Assembly: GCA_919902775.1 (NCBI GenBank)
Contig: CAKKRJ010000009.1
Coordinates: 1-64,000 of the forward strand
DNA: 64,000 bases
From: Burkholderiaceae bacterium
GTDB taxonomy: Bacteria; Pseudomonadota; Gammaproteobacteria; Burkholderiales; Burkholderiaceae_C
Direction: 5' to 3'
The notes under the pieces: model-generated
Told to the model about the DNA's origin: nothing
Seen by the model: only the letters and a program-made list of their open reading frames with translations
Databases searched by the model: none
Made by a program: the position numbers and the translations under genes
Shown here: one piece after another, positions 32,611-41,254 of the stretch
Layout of the letters: every line of letters begins with the position of its first letter
Position numbering within the stretch: position 1 is the stretch's first letter

Positions 32611-33270
32611 TCAGAACTGAAAACGGGAGGGCTCGGCAAAACCACCCAGGCGGGGTGCTGTGCAGTCCCAGGGTTCGGTGGTGGTCCAGCTGTTTTCGCT
32701 GGTGCGGGTGATCAGCGTGGCGCGCATCATGGGCTCGTCACCCACGATGGCGGCCAGACGTCCGCCCACGCTCAGTTGTTGCAGCAATGCGGCAGGCACT
32801 TCGGCCACGGAGCCGCTGAGCAAAATCACATCAAACGGGCCGTCTGCGGCCGCGCCTTGGCTGCCATCGGCTGTGCGCACGGTGACATTGGTGACGCCGC
32901 TTTTTTGCAGATTGGCCTGGGCTTGTGCAGCCAGGCCCGCGTCGATTTCCAGGCTCAGCACTTGGGCGGCTTGGTGGGCCAGCAACGCAGCCATGAAGCC
33001 CGAACCTGTGCCAATGTCGAGCACTTTGTCGGTTTTCTTCACGGCCAGATCTTGCAGCAGGCGCGCTTGCACACGGGGTGCCAACATGACCTGGTTGGGC
33101 GCTGAGCCCAAAGGGATGTCCATGTCCACAAAGGCCAGTGCTTTGTTGGCCAAGGGCACAAAGTCTTCGCGGTGCACGACCGAGAGCAGTTCCAGCACTT
33201 GCGGGTCCAGCACTTCCCATGGGCGGATTTGCTGTTCGATCATGTTGAATCGGGCTTGATTCAGATCCAT
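32611..33270 (-). CDS. pcm: Protein-L-isoaspartate O-methyltransferase family protein
   Basis: A 219-residue SAM-dependent methyltransferase. ARFNMIEQQIRPWEVLDPQVLELLSVVHREDFVP is the PCMT N-terminal block, MLAPRVQARLLQDLAV the substrate strand, and KVLDIGTGSGFMAALLAHQA the SAM-binding motif I. It would repair isoaspartyl residues in damaged proteins. It lacks the common SxP-rich N-terminal extension, so a divergent specificity is possible. It starts 40 bp after the RND permease stop and precedes the rhodanese gene on the same strand. Confidence 0.88.
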   Translation of the reverse strand: MDLNQARFNMIEQQIRPWEVLDPQVLELLSVVHREDFVPLANKALAFVDMDIPLGSAPNQVMLAPRVQARLLQDLAVKKTDKVLDIGTGSGFMAALLAHQAAQVLSLEIDAGLAAQAQANLQKSGVTNVTVRTADGSQGAAADGPFDVILLSGSVAEVPAALLQQLSVGGRLAAIVGDEPMMRATLITRTSENSWTTTEPWDCTAPRLGGFAEPSRFQF

Positions 33271-33310
33271 TGGGTACTCCTGAAGGGGTTGTCGCTAAAT
33301 GAGGGTGATT

Positions 33311-36300
33311 TTAAGGGGCGGCCGTGTCATGTCCCTGACGGCTGGGGGCCAGGCCTGCTTTGCGGCGAAACCATTGCGCCAGGTCGTCCATGTAGCAATA
33401 CACCACGGGCACGACCACGAGGGTCAGCAAAGACGAGGTGATGACCCCGCCGATCACAGCCTGGCCCATCGGGGCCCGTTGTTCAGAGCCTTCGGTCATG
33501 GCAAAAGCCAGCGGCACCATGCCGAAAATCATGGCCAGGGTCGTCATCAGGATGGGGCGCAAACGGACCTTGGCGGCCAACAGCAACGCCGCACTGCGCT
33601 CCATGCCGTCTTCTCTGGCCCGGATGGCAAAGTCCACCAGCAAGATGGCGTTTTTGGTGACCAGGCCCATCAGCATGATCACGCCGATGACCGAGAACAT
33701 CGACAAGGTGGAGTGGAACGCCATCAACGCCAGCACCACCCCGATCAAGGTGAGCGGCAGGGCGGTCATCAGGGCCAGGGGTTGCAGGAAGCTTTTGAAC
33801 TGGCTGGCCAAGATCATGTAAATGAAGATCACCGCCATCGCCAGGGCCGAGAGGGCATAGGCAAACGACTCGGTCATGCTTTTGGTGGAGCCGCCAAACT
33901 GGTAGCGGTAGCCGGGGGGCAAGGCGATGCTGTCCATTACCTTGCGGATGTCCGCAGACACTTCGCCTGCCGCCCGGCCATAGGCGTTGGCGTTGATGGC
34001 CACTTCGCGCGACAGCTCGCGCCGGTTGATCTGGTTGGAGCCGGTGGCTTCGCTGACCTTGGCCACCTGGCCCAGGCGCACCACACGCATGCTGCCGTCG
34101 GGGCCGGCCCCCACGTTGAACGACAAGCGCTCCAGATCTTGCGGGGCATTGCGGCTTTCGGGTGCCAGGCGCACGTTGACGTCGTAGGTCTGGTCGTCAG
34201 GTGCACGCCAGTTGCCCACTGTTTGGCCTGCCACCAGGGTGCGCAAAGGCCCTGCAATCTGGCTGGTGCCCAGCCCCAGGTTGGCAGCAGAGTCGCGCAG
34301 CATTTCGACGCGGATGGTTGGCTTGTTGGCTTTCACGCTGGAGTCCAGGTCCACCAGGCCGGGGATGTTGCGAATTTGCGCCATCGCGCCCAGTGCCAAA
34401 CGCTCCAGCTCCCGCTGGTCGGGGCCTTGCAGAGAAAACTCCACCTGCTTGTTGCCGCCCACCGAATCCAGCAAGCCCACATGCGTCACGGTGATGCCGG
34501 GCACTTGGCGCAGTCGGTCACGCAACAGGCCCGACATGTCGTCCACATTGCGCTGACGGTCTTTGCGGTCGATCAGGCGGACATAAATGCTGGTGCTGTT
34601 TTTGCCCAAGGCGTTGCCGGTGTTGAGGGTGGCCAGGGTGTAACGCACTTCGGGGAACTCGTGGATGATGGCCTCGACCTGCCTGGCTTTGGCTTCGGTG
34701 GCTTCCAGCGAGCTGCCCACAGGGGTTTGGAAATTCACGGTGGTTTCCGAAAAGTCGGCCTTGGGCACAAACTCGGTGCCCACAAAACGCAGCATGAAGA
34801 GGCTCAGCACAAAAATACCCACCGCCATCAGCACGGTTTTGCGTTTGTGGACCAGGGACCAGGCCAGAATTTTTTGGTAAGCCTCGGCCAGGCGCTCGGT
34901 GGCCTGATCGAACCAGCGGGTCACCCGGCCCAGGGTCTTGTCGTAAAAAGTCACGGGGGCGTGGTGCTGGCCATGGGTCTCGATGCTCGGGTCGTGCCAG
35001 ATGCTGGACAGCATGGGGTCGAGCGTGAAGCTGACAAACATCGAGATCATGACCGCCGCCACGATGGTGATGCCGAACTCGTGGAAAAACTTGCCGATGA
35101 TGCCTTGCATGAAGCCGATGGGCAAAAACACCGCCACGATGGACAAGGTGGTGGCCAGCACGGCCAGGCCAATTTCCTGCGTGCCGTCCATGGAGGCGTT
35201 CCAGGCGTTTTTGCCCATTTGCACATGGCGCACGATGTTCTCGCGCACCACGATCGCGTCATCGATCAGCAGGCCCACACACAGGGACAAGGCCATCAGC
35301 GTGACCATGTTGATGGTGAAGCCGAACATCTGCATGAACATGAAGGTGCCGATCAGCGAGATCGGCAGGGTCAGGCCCGTGATGACGGTCGAGCGCCAGG
35401 AGTTCAGGAACAGGAAGACGATCAGCACCGTCAGGATGGCGCCCTCGATCAGGGTGCGACGCACGTTGCTGACTGCCACGCGGATGGGACGTGAACTGTC
35501 GGTGATGGGCTCGAGCCGGATGCCTGCGGGCGTCTGGTTTTTCATCTCCGCCACGGTTCTGACCAGGCCATCGATCACATCGATCGTGTTTTCGTCCTGG
35601 GCTTTTTGCACCGTCAGCAGCAAGGTGCGCTGGCCGTTGTACAAGGCCAGGGTGTCCAGTTCCTGAGCACCATCTTGCACCCGTGCCACCTGCGACAGCC
35701 GGATGGAGGCCCCGCCTTTGTTGGCCACGATGATGCGTTCAAAGTCTTCGGGCCGCTTCATGCGTGACTCGATCTGAACCATGCGTTCCTGTTCGAGCGA
35801 GCGGATGGCGCCCACAGGCAGATCCTGGTTTTCGCTGCGCACGGCATTGACCACCTGGTCTGCCGTGACGCCCAGGGCCTCCATGGCGGCGGGTTGCAGG
35901 TACAGGTTGATCTCGCGCCGTGTGCCGCCGACCAAAGACACCGATCCCACGCCGCGCACGTTTTCCAGACGCTTTTTGAGAACTTGCTCAGACCAGTTGG
36001 TCAACTCCACCGCGCTGGGCGTTTGCCCTTGCACGGTTTCGGGCACCACGGCCAGTGACCAGATGGCGCGGGCAGACGGGTCAAACCGCAGCACCTTGGG
36101 TTCTTTCACTTCGGCCCGCAGGCTTGGGCGAATGGCGGCCACTTTTTCCCGCACATCTTCGGCCGCCTTGCGACCATTGATGTTCAACTGGAACTCGATC
36201 ACCACCACCGACTGGTTTTCGTAGCTGCGCGAGGTGAGGGCGTTGATGCCGGCGATCGAATTGACGCCTTCTTCGATTTTTTTGGAGACTTCGCTTTCGA

Positions 36301-36475
36301 CGATTTCAGGCGATGCGCCGGGATATTCCGTACTGACCACCACCACCGGGAAGTCGATGTTGGGGAACTGGTCGACTTTCAGGCGTTGGTAGGCAAACAG
36401 GCCCAGCACCACCAAGGCCAGCATGACCATGGTGGCAAAGACGGGGTTTTTCAGACTGACACGGGTGAACCACAT
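33311..36475 (-). CDS. RND-family multidrug efflux permease (HAE1)
   Basis: A 1054-residue inner-membrane proton antiporter. MWFTRVSLKNPVFATMVMLALVVLGLFAYQRLKVDQFPNIDFPVVVVSTEYPGASPEIVE is the typical N-terminus. LCVGLLIDDAIVVRENIVRHVQMG contains the paired Asp of TM4 used for proton relay; twelve membrane segments and two large periplasmic loops are evident. It couples proton influx to drug or metabolite export through the adaptor encoded just upstream and a TolC channel. A long antisense ORF (33299-35494) is a shadow of its GC-rich codon use. The gene is full length with no visible break. Confidence 0.95.
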   Translation of the reverse strand: MWFTRVSLKNPVFATMVMLALVVLGLFAYQRLKVDQFPNIDFPVVVVSTEYPGASPEIVESEVSKKIEEGVNSIAGINALTSRSYENQSVVVIEFQLNINGRKAAEDVREKVAAIRPSLRAEVKEPKVLRFDPSARAIWSLAVVPETVQGQTPSAVELTNWSEQVLKKRLENVRGVGSVSLVGGTRREINLYLQPAAMEALGVTADQVVNAVRSENQDLPVGAIRSLEQERMVQIESRMKRPEDFERIIVANKGGASIRLSQVARVQDGAQELDTLALYNGQRTLLLTVQKAQDENTIDVIDGLVRTVAEMKNQTPAGIRLEPITDSSRPIRVAVSNVRRTLIEGAILTVLIVFLFLNSWRSTVITGLTLPISLIGTFMFMQMFGFTINMVTLMALSLCVGLLIDDAIVVRENIVRHVQMGKNAWNASMDGTQEIGLAVLATTLSIVAVFLPIGFMQGIIGKFFHEFGITIVAAVMISMFVSFTLDPMLSSIWHDPSIETHGQHHAPVTFYDKTLGRVTRWFDQATERLAEAYQKILAWSLVHKRKTVLMAVGIFVLSLFMLRFVGTEFVPKADFSETTVNFQTPVGSSLEATEAKARQVEAIIHEFPEVRYTLATLNTGNALGKNSTSIYVRLIDRKDRQRNVDDMSGLLRDRLRQVPGITVTHVGLLDSVGGNKQVEFSLQGPDQRELERLALGAMAQIRNIPGLVDLDSSVKANKPTIRVEMLRDSAANLGLGTSQIAGPLRTLVAGQTVGNWRAPDDQTYDVNVRLAPESRNAPQDLERLSFNVGAGPDGSMRVVRLGQVAKVSEATGSNQINRRELSREVAINANAYGRAAGEVSADIRKVMDSIALPPGYRYQFGGSTKSMTESFAYALSALAMAVIFIYMILASQFKSFLQPLALMTALPLTLIGVVLALMAFHSTLSMFSVIGVIMLMGLVTKNAILLVDFAIRAREDGMERSAALLLAAKVRLRPILMTTLAMIFGMVPLAFAMTEGSEQRAPMGQAVIGGVITSSLLTLVVVPVVYCYMDDLAQWFRRKAGLAPSRQGHDTAAP

Positions 36476-36488
36476 GGAACGGCCTCTT

Positions 36489-37628
36489 TCAGCGTGCGCC
36501 AGCGGTGAACTTCACCTGGGTGCTTTCGCGAACCGCGCCTGCGCTGGCGGTCAGCACTTGGGCTCCTTCGGTCAGACCCTGCACTTCGACCCAGGTCAGG
36601 GTGATGTTTTGCTGGGTCTTTTCGGTCCGCGTGCCTGTTGTGACCGGCACATGCCGCACCCGATCGCCCTCCACCACTTGCACGTAGGGCAATGGCTTGT
36701 CGGTGCGCACGCTGGACAGCGGCACCGCCAGTGTTTGCAAGCTGCGGGTGCCCAGTTGCCCTTGTGCAAAAAGACCTTGCCGAAGCCCTTCCTGGCCTGT
36801 CACGCCCAAATAGACCAGCACACTTCGGCTGCCCGCTTGTGCGGCGGGGCTGATGCGCAAGACCTTGGCCGAAATGGCCTCGTCCAGTCCCTCGACCTTC
36901 AACTGCGCCTGCATGCCGGTGCGCACCAGACTGGCATCGGTGGCGGGCAATGCCGCTTCGATCTCCAGCTGGCTGAGGTTGACCACCTCCACAATCCGGG
37001 CATCCAGCCCCATGCGTTCGCCGGGTTGGGCCAGGCGCTGGGCAATCTGGCCGCTGATCGGGGTGCGGATAATCGCATCGTCCAGCGCCTTGCGGGCCAC
37101 ATCCAGCGCCGCCGCAGCGGCCAGTTGCGTGGCTTTGGCGCCGTTCAGACTGGCCGTGGCGTTTTGCAAGGCAGTGGGTGAGATGAAGCCCTGTTCCAGC
37201 AAGGCCTTGTTGTTGTCAAACTGCTTTTGCGCGATGTCGACCTGAGCTTGCGCCGCATCGGCTTGTTGTTTGGCTTGGCGTTCGCGGGCCAGGTATTCGG
37301 TGGGGTCAATGCGGGCGATCACTTGACCGGCTTTGACCACGTCGCCTTCACGCACCACCAGGTCCAGCAGTTCGCCCACCACGCGGGCTTTGAGCATGGC
37401 ACTTTGGCTGGCTTTGAGCGTGCCCGAGACGGGCAGCCCCTGCACCATGTCCATTTTTTGCACGGGCACGACATCGTTGGCGCTCAACTCGATCAGGTTG
37501 GCGACCGAGGTCGCCGCCGTTGGGGCCATGTTGGGGGCCGGCTTGCGCTGGCTGGCCCAGCGGGCACCGCCTGCAAGCGCCATGGCCGCAGCCACGCCAG
37601 AGAGGATCCAGAGAGTAGAACGTTTCAT
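36489..37628 (-). CDS. RND efflux periplasmic adaptor (membrane fusion protein)
   Basis: A 379-residue adaptor. The N-terminal membrane anchor LWILSGVAAAMALAGGARWA is followed by VQGLPVSGTLKASQSAMLKARVVGELLDLVVREGDVVKAGQVIARIDPTEY, the lipoyl/HlyD half. An Ala/Gln-rich coiled-coil hairpin (RQAKQQADAAQAQVDIAQKQFDNNKALLEQGFIS) comes next. RTPISGQIAQRLAQPGERM closes the lipoyl domain, and beta-barrel and membrane-proximal domains follow. It bridges the RND permease and TolC in the periplasm. It lies 6 bp after the TetR gene and 13 bp before the permease gene. Confidence 0.93.
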   Translation of the reverse strand: MKRSTLWILSGVAAAMALAGGARWASQRKPAPNMAPTAATSVANLIELSANDVVPVQKMDMVQGLPVSGTLKASQSAMLKARVVGELLDLVVREGDVVKAGQVIARIDPTEYLARERQAKQQADAAQAQVDIAQKQFDNNKALLEQGFISPTALQNATASLNGAKATQLAAAAALDVARKALDDAIIRTPISGQIAQRLAQPGERMGLDARIVEVVNLSQLEIEAALPATDASLVRTGMQAQLKVEGLDEAISAKVLRISPAAQAGSRSVLVYLGVTGQEGLRQGLFAQGQLGTRSLQTLAVPLSSVRTDKPLPYVQVVEGDRVRHVPVTTGTRTEKTQQNITLTWVEVQGLTEGAQVLTASAGAVRESTQVKFTAGAR

Positions 37629-37634
37629 GGGGAT

Positions 37635-38279
37635 TCAGACAGGGGAAAGACCACGCACCAGCAAGCGGGCGTGTTGGGTGATGAATTCTTCGGGATTGAT
37701 TTGCTCGGAGGCCGGGCAGCAGGGCCCCAGGGAGTGCTTCCACATGACCAGAAAGAGCACGGGGGCAATGACCGAGTGCAGGGCCAGCTCAACATCCACC
37801 GGGCGGAATTCGCCCTGGTCGATGCCGCGTTGCAGCACCGAGCGGACCAGGGCCTGGGCGGGCTCAATGACCTCGTGGCGGTAAAAAGCGGCCAACTCCG
37901 GAAAATTGGTCGCTTCGCTCATGATCAGTTTGGAAATGCCCGATGTCTTGGTGGCCCCGTAGCGGTGCCACCATTGCAGCAGCATCCATTCCAGCAGTTC
38001 GCCGCAATGGCCTTGGAATTGGCCCACCTCAGCGGCCCCTTGGACAAAGGGGCTGACCAAGTTCTCGCGCACCACGGCCTTGAACAGGTCTTCCTTGCTG
38101 GAAAAGTACAAAAACAGCGTGCCCTTGGACACACCCGCCCGCGCAGCCACTTCTTCGACGCGGGTGGCGGCAAAGCCTTTTTCCACGAACAGGTCCAAAG
38201 CCGCCTCGATCAATTCACCGGGGCGTTCTTGTTTGCGGCGTTCGCGTTTGTGGGGGGGGGCTGGGTCGAGGGGGTTCAC
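37635..38279 (-). CDS. TetR/AcrR-family repressor of the RND pump
   Basis: About 214 residues. ELIEAALDLFVEKGFAATRVEEVAARAGVSKGTLFLYFSSKEDLFKAVVREN is the TetR DNA-binding domain; a TetR_C effector domain follows. The track start (38336) is a TTG upstream of a candidate operator. I prefer GTG 38279, giving MNPLDPAPPHKRERRKQERPG, because the operator would then lie in the promoter. The codons for PAPP contain a run of nine C bases, which could slip. The gene is first in a row with adaptor and permease, so it probably represses its own operon. Confidence 0.88.
   Translation of the reverse strand: MNPLDPAPPHKRERRKQERPGELIEAALDLFVEKGFAATRVEEVAARAGVSKGTLFLYFSSKEDLFKAVVRENLVSPFVQGAAEVGQFQGHCGELLEWMLLQWWHRYGATKTSGISKLIMSEATNFPELAAFYRHEVIEPAQALVRSVLQRGIDQGEFRPVDVELALHSVIAPVLFLVMWKHSLGPCCPASEQINPEEFITQHARLLVRGLSPV
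38252..38260 (-). repeat. Mononucleotide C9 tract inside the TetR coding sequence
   Basis: Nine consecutive G bases on the plus strand (C9 in the coding strand) lie about seven codons after the proposed GTG start. Gain or loss of one base would frameshift nearly the whole repressor. Confidence 0.9.
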
Positions 38280-38289
38280 ACACTGTTTA

Positions 38290-38309
38290 ATGACTGATTG
38301 GTTAGTAAT
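38290..38309. promoter_or_regulatory. Candidate TetR operator of the RND operon
   Basis: ATGACTGATTGGTTAGTAAT is a partial dyad (AT-ACT-A...T-AGT-AT, 12 of 20 positions symmetric) about 10 bp upstream of the preferred GTG start. Spacing and composition resemble operators of AcrR-type regulators. Binding is inferred. Confidence 0.5.
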
Positions 38310-38370
38310 GTATTCCCAGGACCCCTGTTTCGTCAAGGCGTGGCATCCGCAACAAGGTAAAGCGCAGGTA

Positions 38371-38394
38371 AAGAAAAAGGGGCCGAAGCCCCTT
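38371..38394 (-). terminator. Intrinsic terminator of gcdH (UUCG loop)
   Basis: On the minus strand AAGGGGC-TTCG-GCCCCTT is followed by a T-rich tail (TTTTTCTT). It lies just after the gcdH stop and before the TetR promoter, separating the two units. Confidence 0.88.
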
Positions 38395-38416
38395 GGTCTG
38401 GCGGGTCAGGCGTTGT

Positions 38417-39613
38417 TCAGTAAAACGCCTGCAAGCCGGTTTGGGCGCGGCCCAGGATCAGTGCATGCACATCGTGCGTGCCTTCGTAGGTGTTCACGGT
38501 TTCCAGGTTGATCATGTGGCGGATCACGTGGTATTCGTCATGGATACCGTTGCCGCCGTGCATGTCGCGGGCCAGGCGGGCAATGTCCAAGGCTTTGCCG
38601 CAGCTGTTGCGCTTGATCATGCTGATCATCTCGGGCACGGCTTTGCCCTCGTCCATCAGGCGGCCCACGCGCAGGCAAGCCTGCAGGCCCAGGGTGATTT
38701 CGGTTTGCATGTCGGCCAGTTTTTTCTGGATCAACTGGTTTTGCGCCAGTGGGCGACCAAACTGCACGCGGTCCAGCGTGTACTGGCGGGCGCGGTGCCA
38801 GCAGTCTTCAGCGGCGCCCAAAGCGCCCCAGGCGATGCCGTAGCGCGCCTTGTTCAGGCAACCAAACGGGCCTTTGAGGCCGTTCACGTTGGGCAGCAGG
38901 TTTTCGGACGGCACAAACACCTCGTCCATCACGATTTCGCCGGTGATGCTGGCGCGCAAGCTCATCTTGCCCTCGATCTTCGGCGCGGTCAGGCCCTTCA
39001 TGCCTTTTTCCAGGATGAAGCCGTGGATGGCTTCTTGCCCACCCACCGAGCCGTCTTCGTTTTCCAGCTTGGCCCAGACCACGAACACGTCGGCAATCGG
39101 CGCGTTGGTGATCCACATCTTGGCGCCGTTCAAAATAAAGCCACCATCGACCGGCTTGGCGCGGGTCAGCATGCTGGCGGGGTCGGAGCCGTGGTTGGGT
39201 TCGGTCAGGCCAAAGCAGCCCACCCATTCGCCGGTGGCCAGTTTGGGCAGGTATTTTTGGCGCTGGGCTTCGCTGCCGTATTCGTTGATCGGGTGCATGA
39301 CCAGCGAGCTTTGCACGCTGATGGCACTGCGGTAGCCGCTGTCCACGCGCTCGACTTCGCGCGCGATCAGGCCATAGGCCACATAGCTCAGGCCGGCGCA
39401 GCCGTAGCCTTCGATGGTGGAGCCCAAAAAGCCCATGGCCCCGGCCTCGTTCATGATTTCGCGGTCAAACTTTTCGTGGCGTGCGGCCATCAACACGCGG
39501 GTTTGCAGGCGTTCCTGGCAAAACGTGTGGGCGGCGTCCACGATGGCGCGCTCGTCATCGCTGAGTTGCTCGCTCAGCAAGAAGGGGTCGTTCCATTGGA
39601 AAGTGGGTTTCAT
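38417..39613 (-). CDS. gcdH: Glutaryl-CoA dehydrogenase (acyl-CoA dehydrogenase family)
   Basis: A 398-residue FAD enzyme that oxidises and decarboxylates glutaryl-CoA to crotonyl-CoA in lysine/tryptophan and glutarate breakdown. Hallmarks: [13 protein letters not shown]-type block (here [16 protein letters not shown]), [49 protein letters not shown] (Arg typical of GcdH), and [20 protein letters not shown] with the catalytic Glu in YEGTHD. Cytoplasmic homotetramer by family knowledge. ATG 39613 has CAGGAG upstream. Divergent from a LysR gene, probably its activator, as in the gcdH-gcdR pairs of Pseudomonas and Burkholderia. Confidence 0.92.
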   Translation of the reverse strand: MKPTFQWNDPFLLSEQLSDDERAIVDAAHTFCQERLQTRVLMAARHEKFDREIMNEAGAMGFLGSTIEGYGCAGLSYVAYGLIAREVERVDSGYRSAISVQSSLVMHPINEYGSEAQRQKYLPKLATGEWVGCFGLTEPNHGSDPASMLTRAKPVDGGFILNGAKMWITNAPIADVFVVWAKLENEDGSVGGQEAIHGFILEKGMKGLTAPKIEGKMSLRASITGEIVMDEVFVPSENLLPNVNGLKGPFGCLNKARYGIAWGALGAAEDCWHRARQYTLDRVQFGRPLAQNQLIQKKLADMQTEITLGLQACLRVGRLMDEGKAVPEMISMIKRNSCGKALDIARLARDMHGGNGIHDEYHVIRHMINLETVNTYEGTHDVHALILGRAQTGLQAFY

Positions 39614-39754
39614 GAGGGCTCCTGGGAAATGGGTGGAGAACAAAGGGCCATTCGGCCCCTGTCTGGTTGGTGGGAGTTTGTCATGCCCGCCAAAGCGGGT
39701 GTCCATGCCTTGGCTCTGGCCGCTATTGTTGGTCTTTCATGAATAGTTGTCTAA

Positions 39755-39777
39755 TATTGATTATCGATTCAGCAATA
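39755..39777. promoter_or_regulatory. Possible LysR-type box between gcdH and lysR
   Basis: TATTG (39755-39759) and CAATA (39773-39777) form an inverted repeat with a 13-base AT-rich spacer, ending 15 bp before the LysR ATG. This fits the loose LTTR box form but the arms are short. Confidence 0.4.
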
Positions 39778-39791
39778 CATTTTTTAAATTC

Positions 39792-40682
39792 ATGGAATTC
39801 CGTCACCTGCGCTATTTCCTCATGCTGGCCGAAGAGCTGCATTTTGGCCGCGCGGCCCAGCGCCTGTCGATTTCGCAGCCGCCCTTGAGCCTGAACATCC
39901 AGCAGTTGGAGGCCTCGGTGGGGGCGCAGCTGTTCACGCGCAACAGCCGGGGCGTGCAGCTCACCGCTGCTGGCCTGGCTTTTGTGCCGGCCGCCCGGGC
40001 CTTGTTGGCCCAGGCCACGGCGGCCGCCCGCGAGGCGCGCGATGTGGCCGAAGGCCAGTCCGGGCAATTGCAGATCGGCTTTGCCGGCACCATGCTGTAT
40101 TGCGGTTTGCCGCAGATCCTGAGCCGTTTTCAGGCCAGCCACCCGCGTTTGCGGCTGGTGCTGCGTGAGTTGAGTTCGACCGAGCAGTTGTCTGAATTGC
40201 TGCGTGACCGGCTGGATGTGGGTTTTGTGCACACGCCCCGGGTGCCCCCGGGTTTTGATCAGGTGTTGGTGGCCAGCCAGCCCCTGGTGGCGTGTTTGCC
40301 GGCCCGCCACCCGCTGGCCGGGGCGGCCAGCCTGGGCCTGGAAGCTCTGTCCGGGCAAGACCTTGTGGTGGTGTCGCGCACCGTGTCGCCCGACTACCAC
40401 GAGCGCATCTTGCTGCTGTGTGAGCACGCGGGCTGGATGCCGCAGGTGGTGCACGAGTTGCGCCATTGGCTGAGCGTGGTGTCCTTGGTGTCGCAGGGCC
40501 AGGGGGTGGCGCTGGTGCCGCAGGCTTTGCAGCAATCGGCCTTGGCCGGGGCGGTTTTTGTGCCGCTGAACGCGGTGGATGTGCGCTACGACACGCGCTG
40601 TCTGTGGCGCAGCGGTCGAGACCAGACTGCGCTCAAGGATTTTGTGCAGGTGGTGCAGGGCGATGCGGTGCACGTTCGATAA
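39792..40682 (+). CDS. LysR-family regulator, probably of gcdH
   Basis: A 296-residue protein. MEFRHLRYFLMLAEELHFGRAAQRLSISQPPLSLNIQQLEASVGAQLFTRNSRGVQLTAAG is the LysR HTH. The effector domain starts at GQLQIGFAGTMLYCGLPQILSRFQASHPRLRL. ATG 39792 gives the canonical start; the track's 39747 adds 15 residues of promoter. Its position divergent from gcdH suggests it responds to glutarate or a CoA-pathway intermediate and activates gcdH. Confidence 0.9.
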   Translation: MEFRHLRYFLMLAEELHFGRAAQRLSISQPPLSLNIQQLEASVGAQLFTRNSRGVQLTAAGLAFVPAARALLAQATAAAREARDVAEGQSGQLQIGFAGTMLYCGLPQILSRFQASHPRLRLVLRELSSTEQLSELLRDRLDVGFVHTPRVPPGFDQVLVASQPLVACLPARHPLAGAASLGLEALSGQDLVVVSRTVSPDYHERILLLCEHAGWMPQVVHELRHWLSVVSLVSQGQGVALVPQALQQSALAGAVFVPLNAVDVRYDTRCLWRSGRDQTALKDFVQVVQGDAVHVR

Positions 40683-40708
40683 TCCCGCTGAACACAGAAG
40701 GAAGCAAC

Positions 40709-41242
40709 ATGACAGAAACTTTGGCCTTGGGCGGCGGGTGCTTTTGGTGCACCGAGGCGGTGTATGTTCAGGTGCGCGGCGTGACCGATGTGGAGTCGGG
40801 CTATGGCAATGGCCACACCGTGTCGCCCACGTACGAAGAGGTCTGCACCGGGCGCACAGGGCACAACGAAGTGGTCAAGCTCGTTTACGACCCGACCCAG
40901 GTCAGTACCCGTGAGTTGTTGGAAATTTTCTTTGTCATCCATGACCCGACCACCCGCAACCGCCAGGGGCACGACGTGGGCACGCAGTACCGCAGCGGCA
41001 TTTACTTCACCACGCCCGAACAGGCCGAGGTGGCGCGTGCCCTGATCGCCGAATTGACCGCAGACCAGGCCTTTGACCAGCCCATCGTGACCGAAGTGCT
41101 GCCACTGAGCCAATACAGCGCGGCCGAGGCATATCACCAAGACTTTTTTGAGAACCACCCCGATCAGGGCTATTGCCTGGCGGTGGCCGCACCCAAGGTG
41201 GCGAAGTTCAAAAAGACGTTTGCACGTCTGGTGCGAGGCTAA
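40709..41242 (+). CDS. msrA: Peptide-methionine (S)-S-oxide reductase
   Basis: A 177-residue repair enzyme that reduces methionine-S-sulfoxide using thioredoxin. LGGGCFWCTEAVYVQVRGVTDVESGY carries the catalytic Cys of GCFWC; GHNEVVKLVYDPTQVS and HDPTTRNRQGHDVGTQYRSGIYF are MsrA blocks. QGYC near the C-terminus gives a resolving cysteine. AGAAGGAAGC precedes ATG 40709. It is on the same strand as lysR (26 bp after) and the AEC transporter (12 bp before). Confidence 0.95.
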   Translation: MTETLALGGGCFWCTEAVYVQVRGVTDVESGYGNGHTVSPTYEEVCTGRTGHNEVVKLVYDPTQVSTRELLEIFFVIHDPTTRNRQGHDVGTQYRSGIYFTTPEQAEVARALIAELTADQAFDQPIVTEVLPLSQYSAAEAYHQDFFENHPDQGYCLAVAAPKVAKFKKTFARLVRG

Positions 41243-41254
41243 GCCGGCAGTCCC

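Noticed and set aside
33299-35494. 731-aa plus-strand ORF
   Set aside because: Lies antisense to the RND permease, is rich in His/Gln/Gly/Asp as expected for a reverse-frame shadow, and has no recognisable domain.
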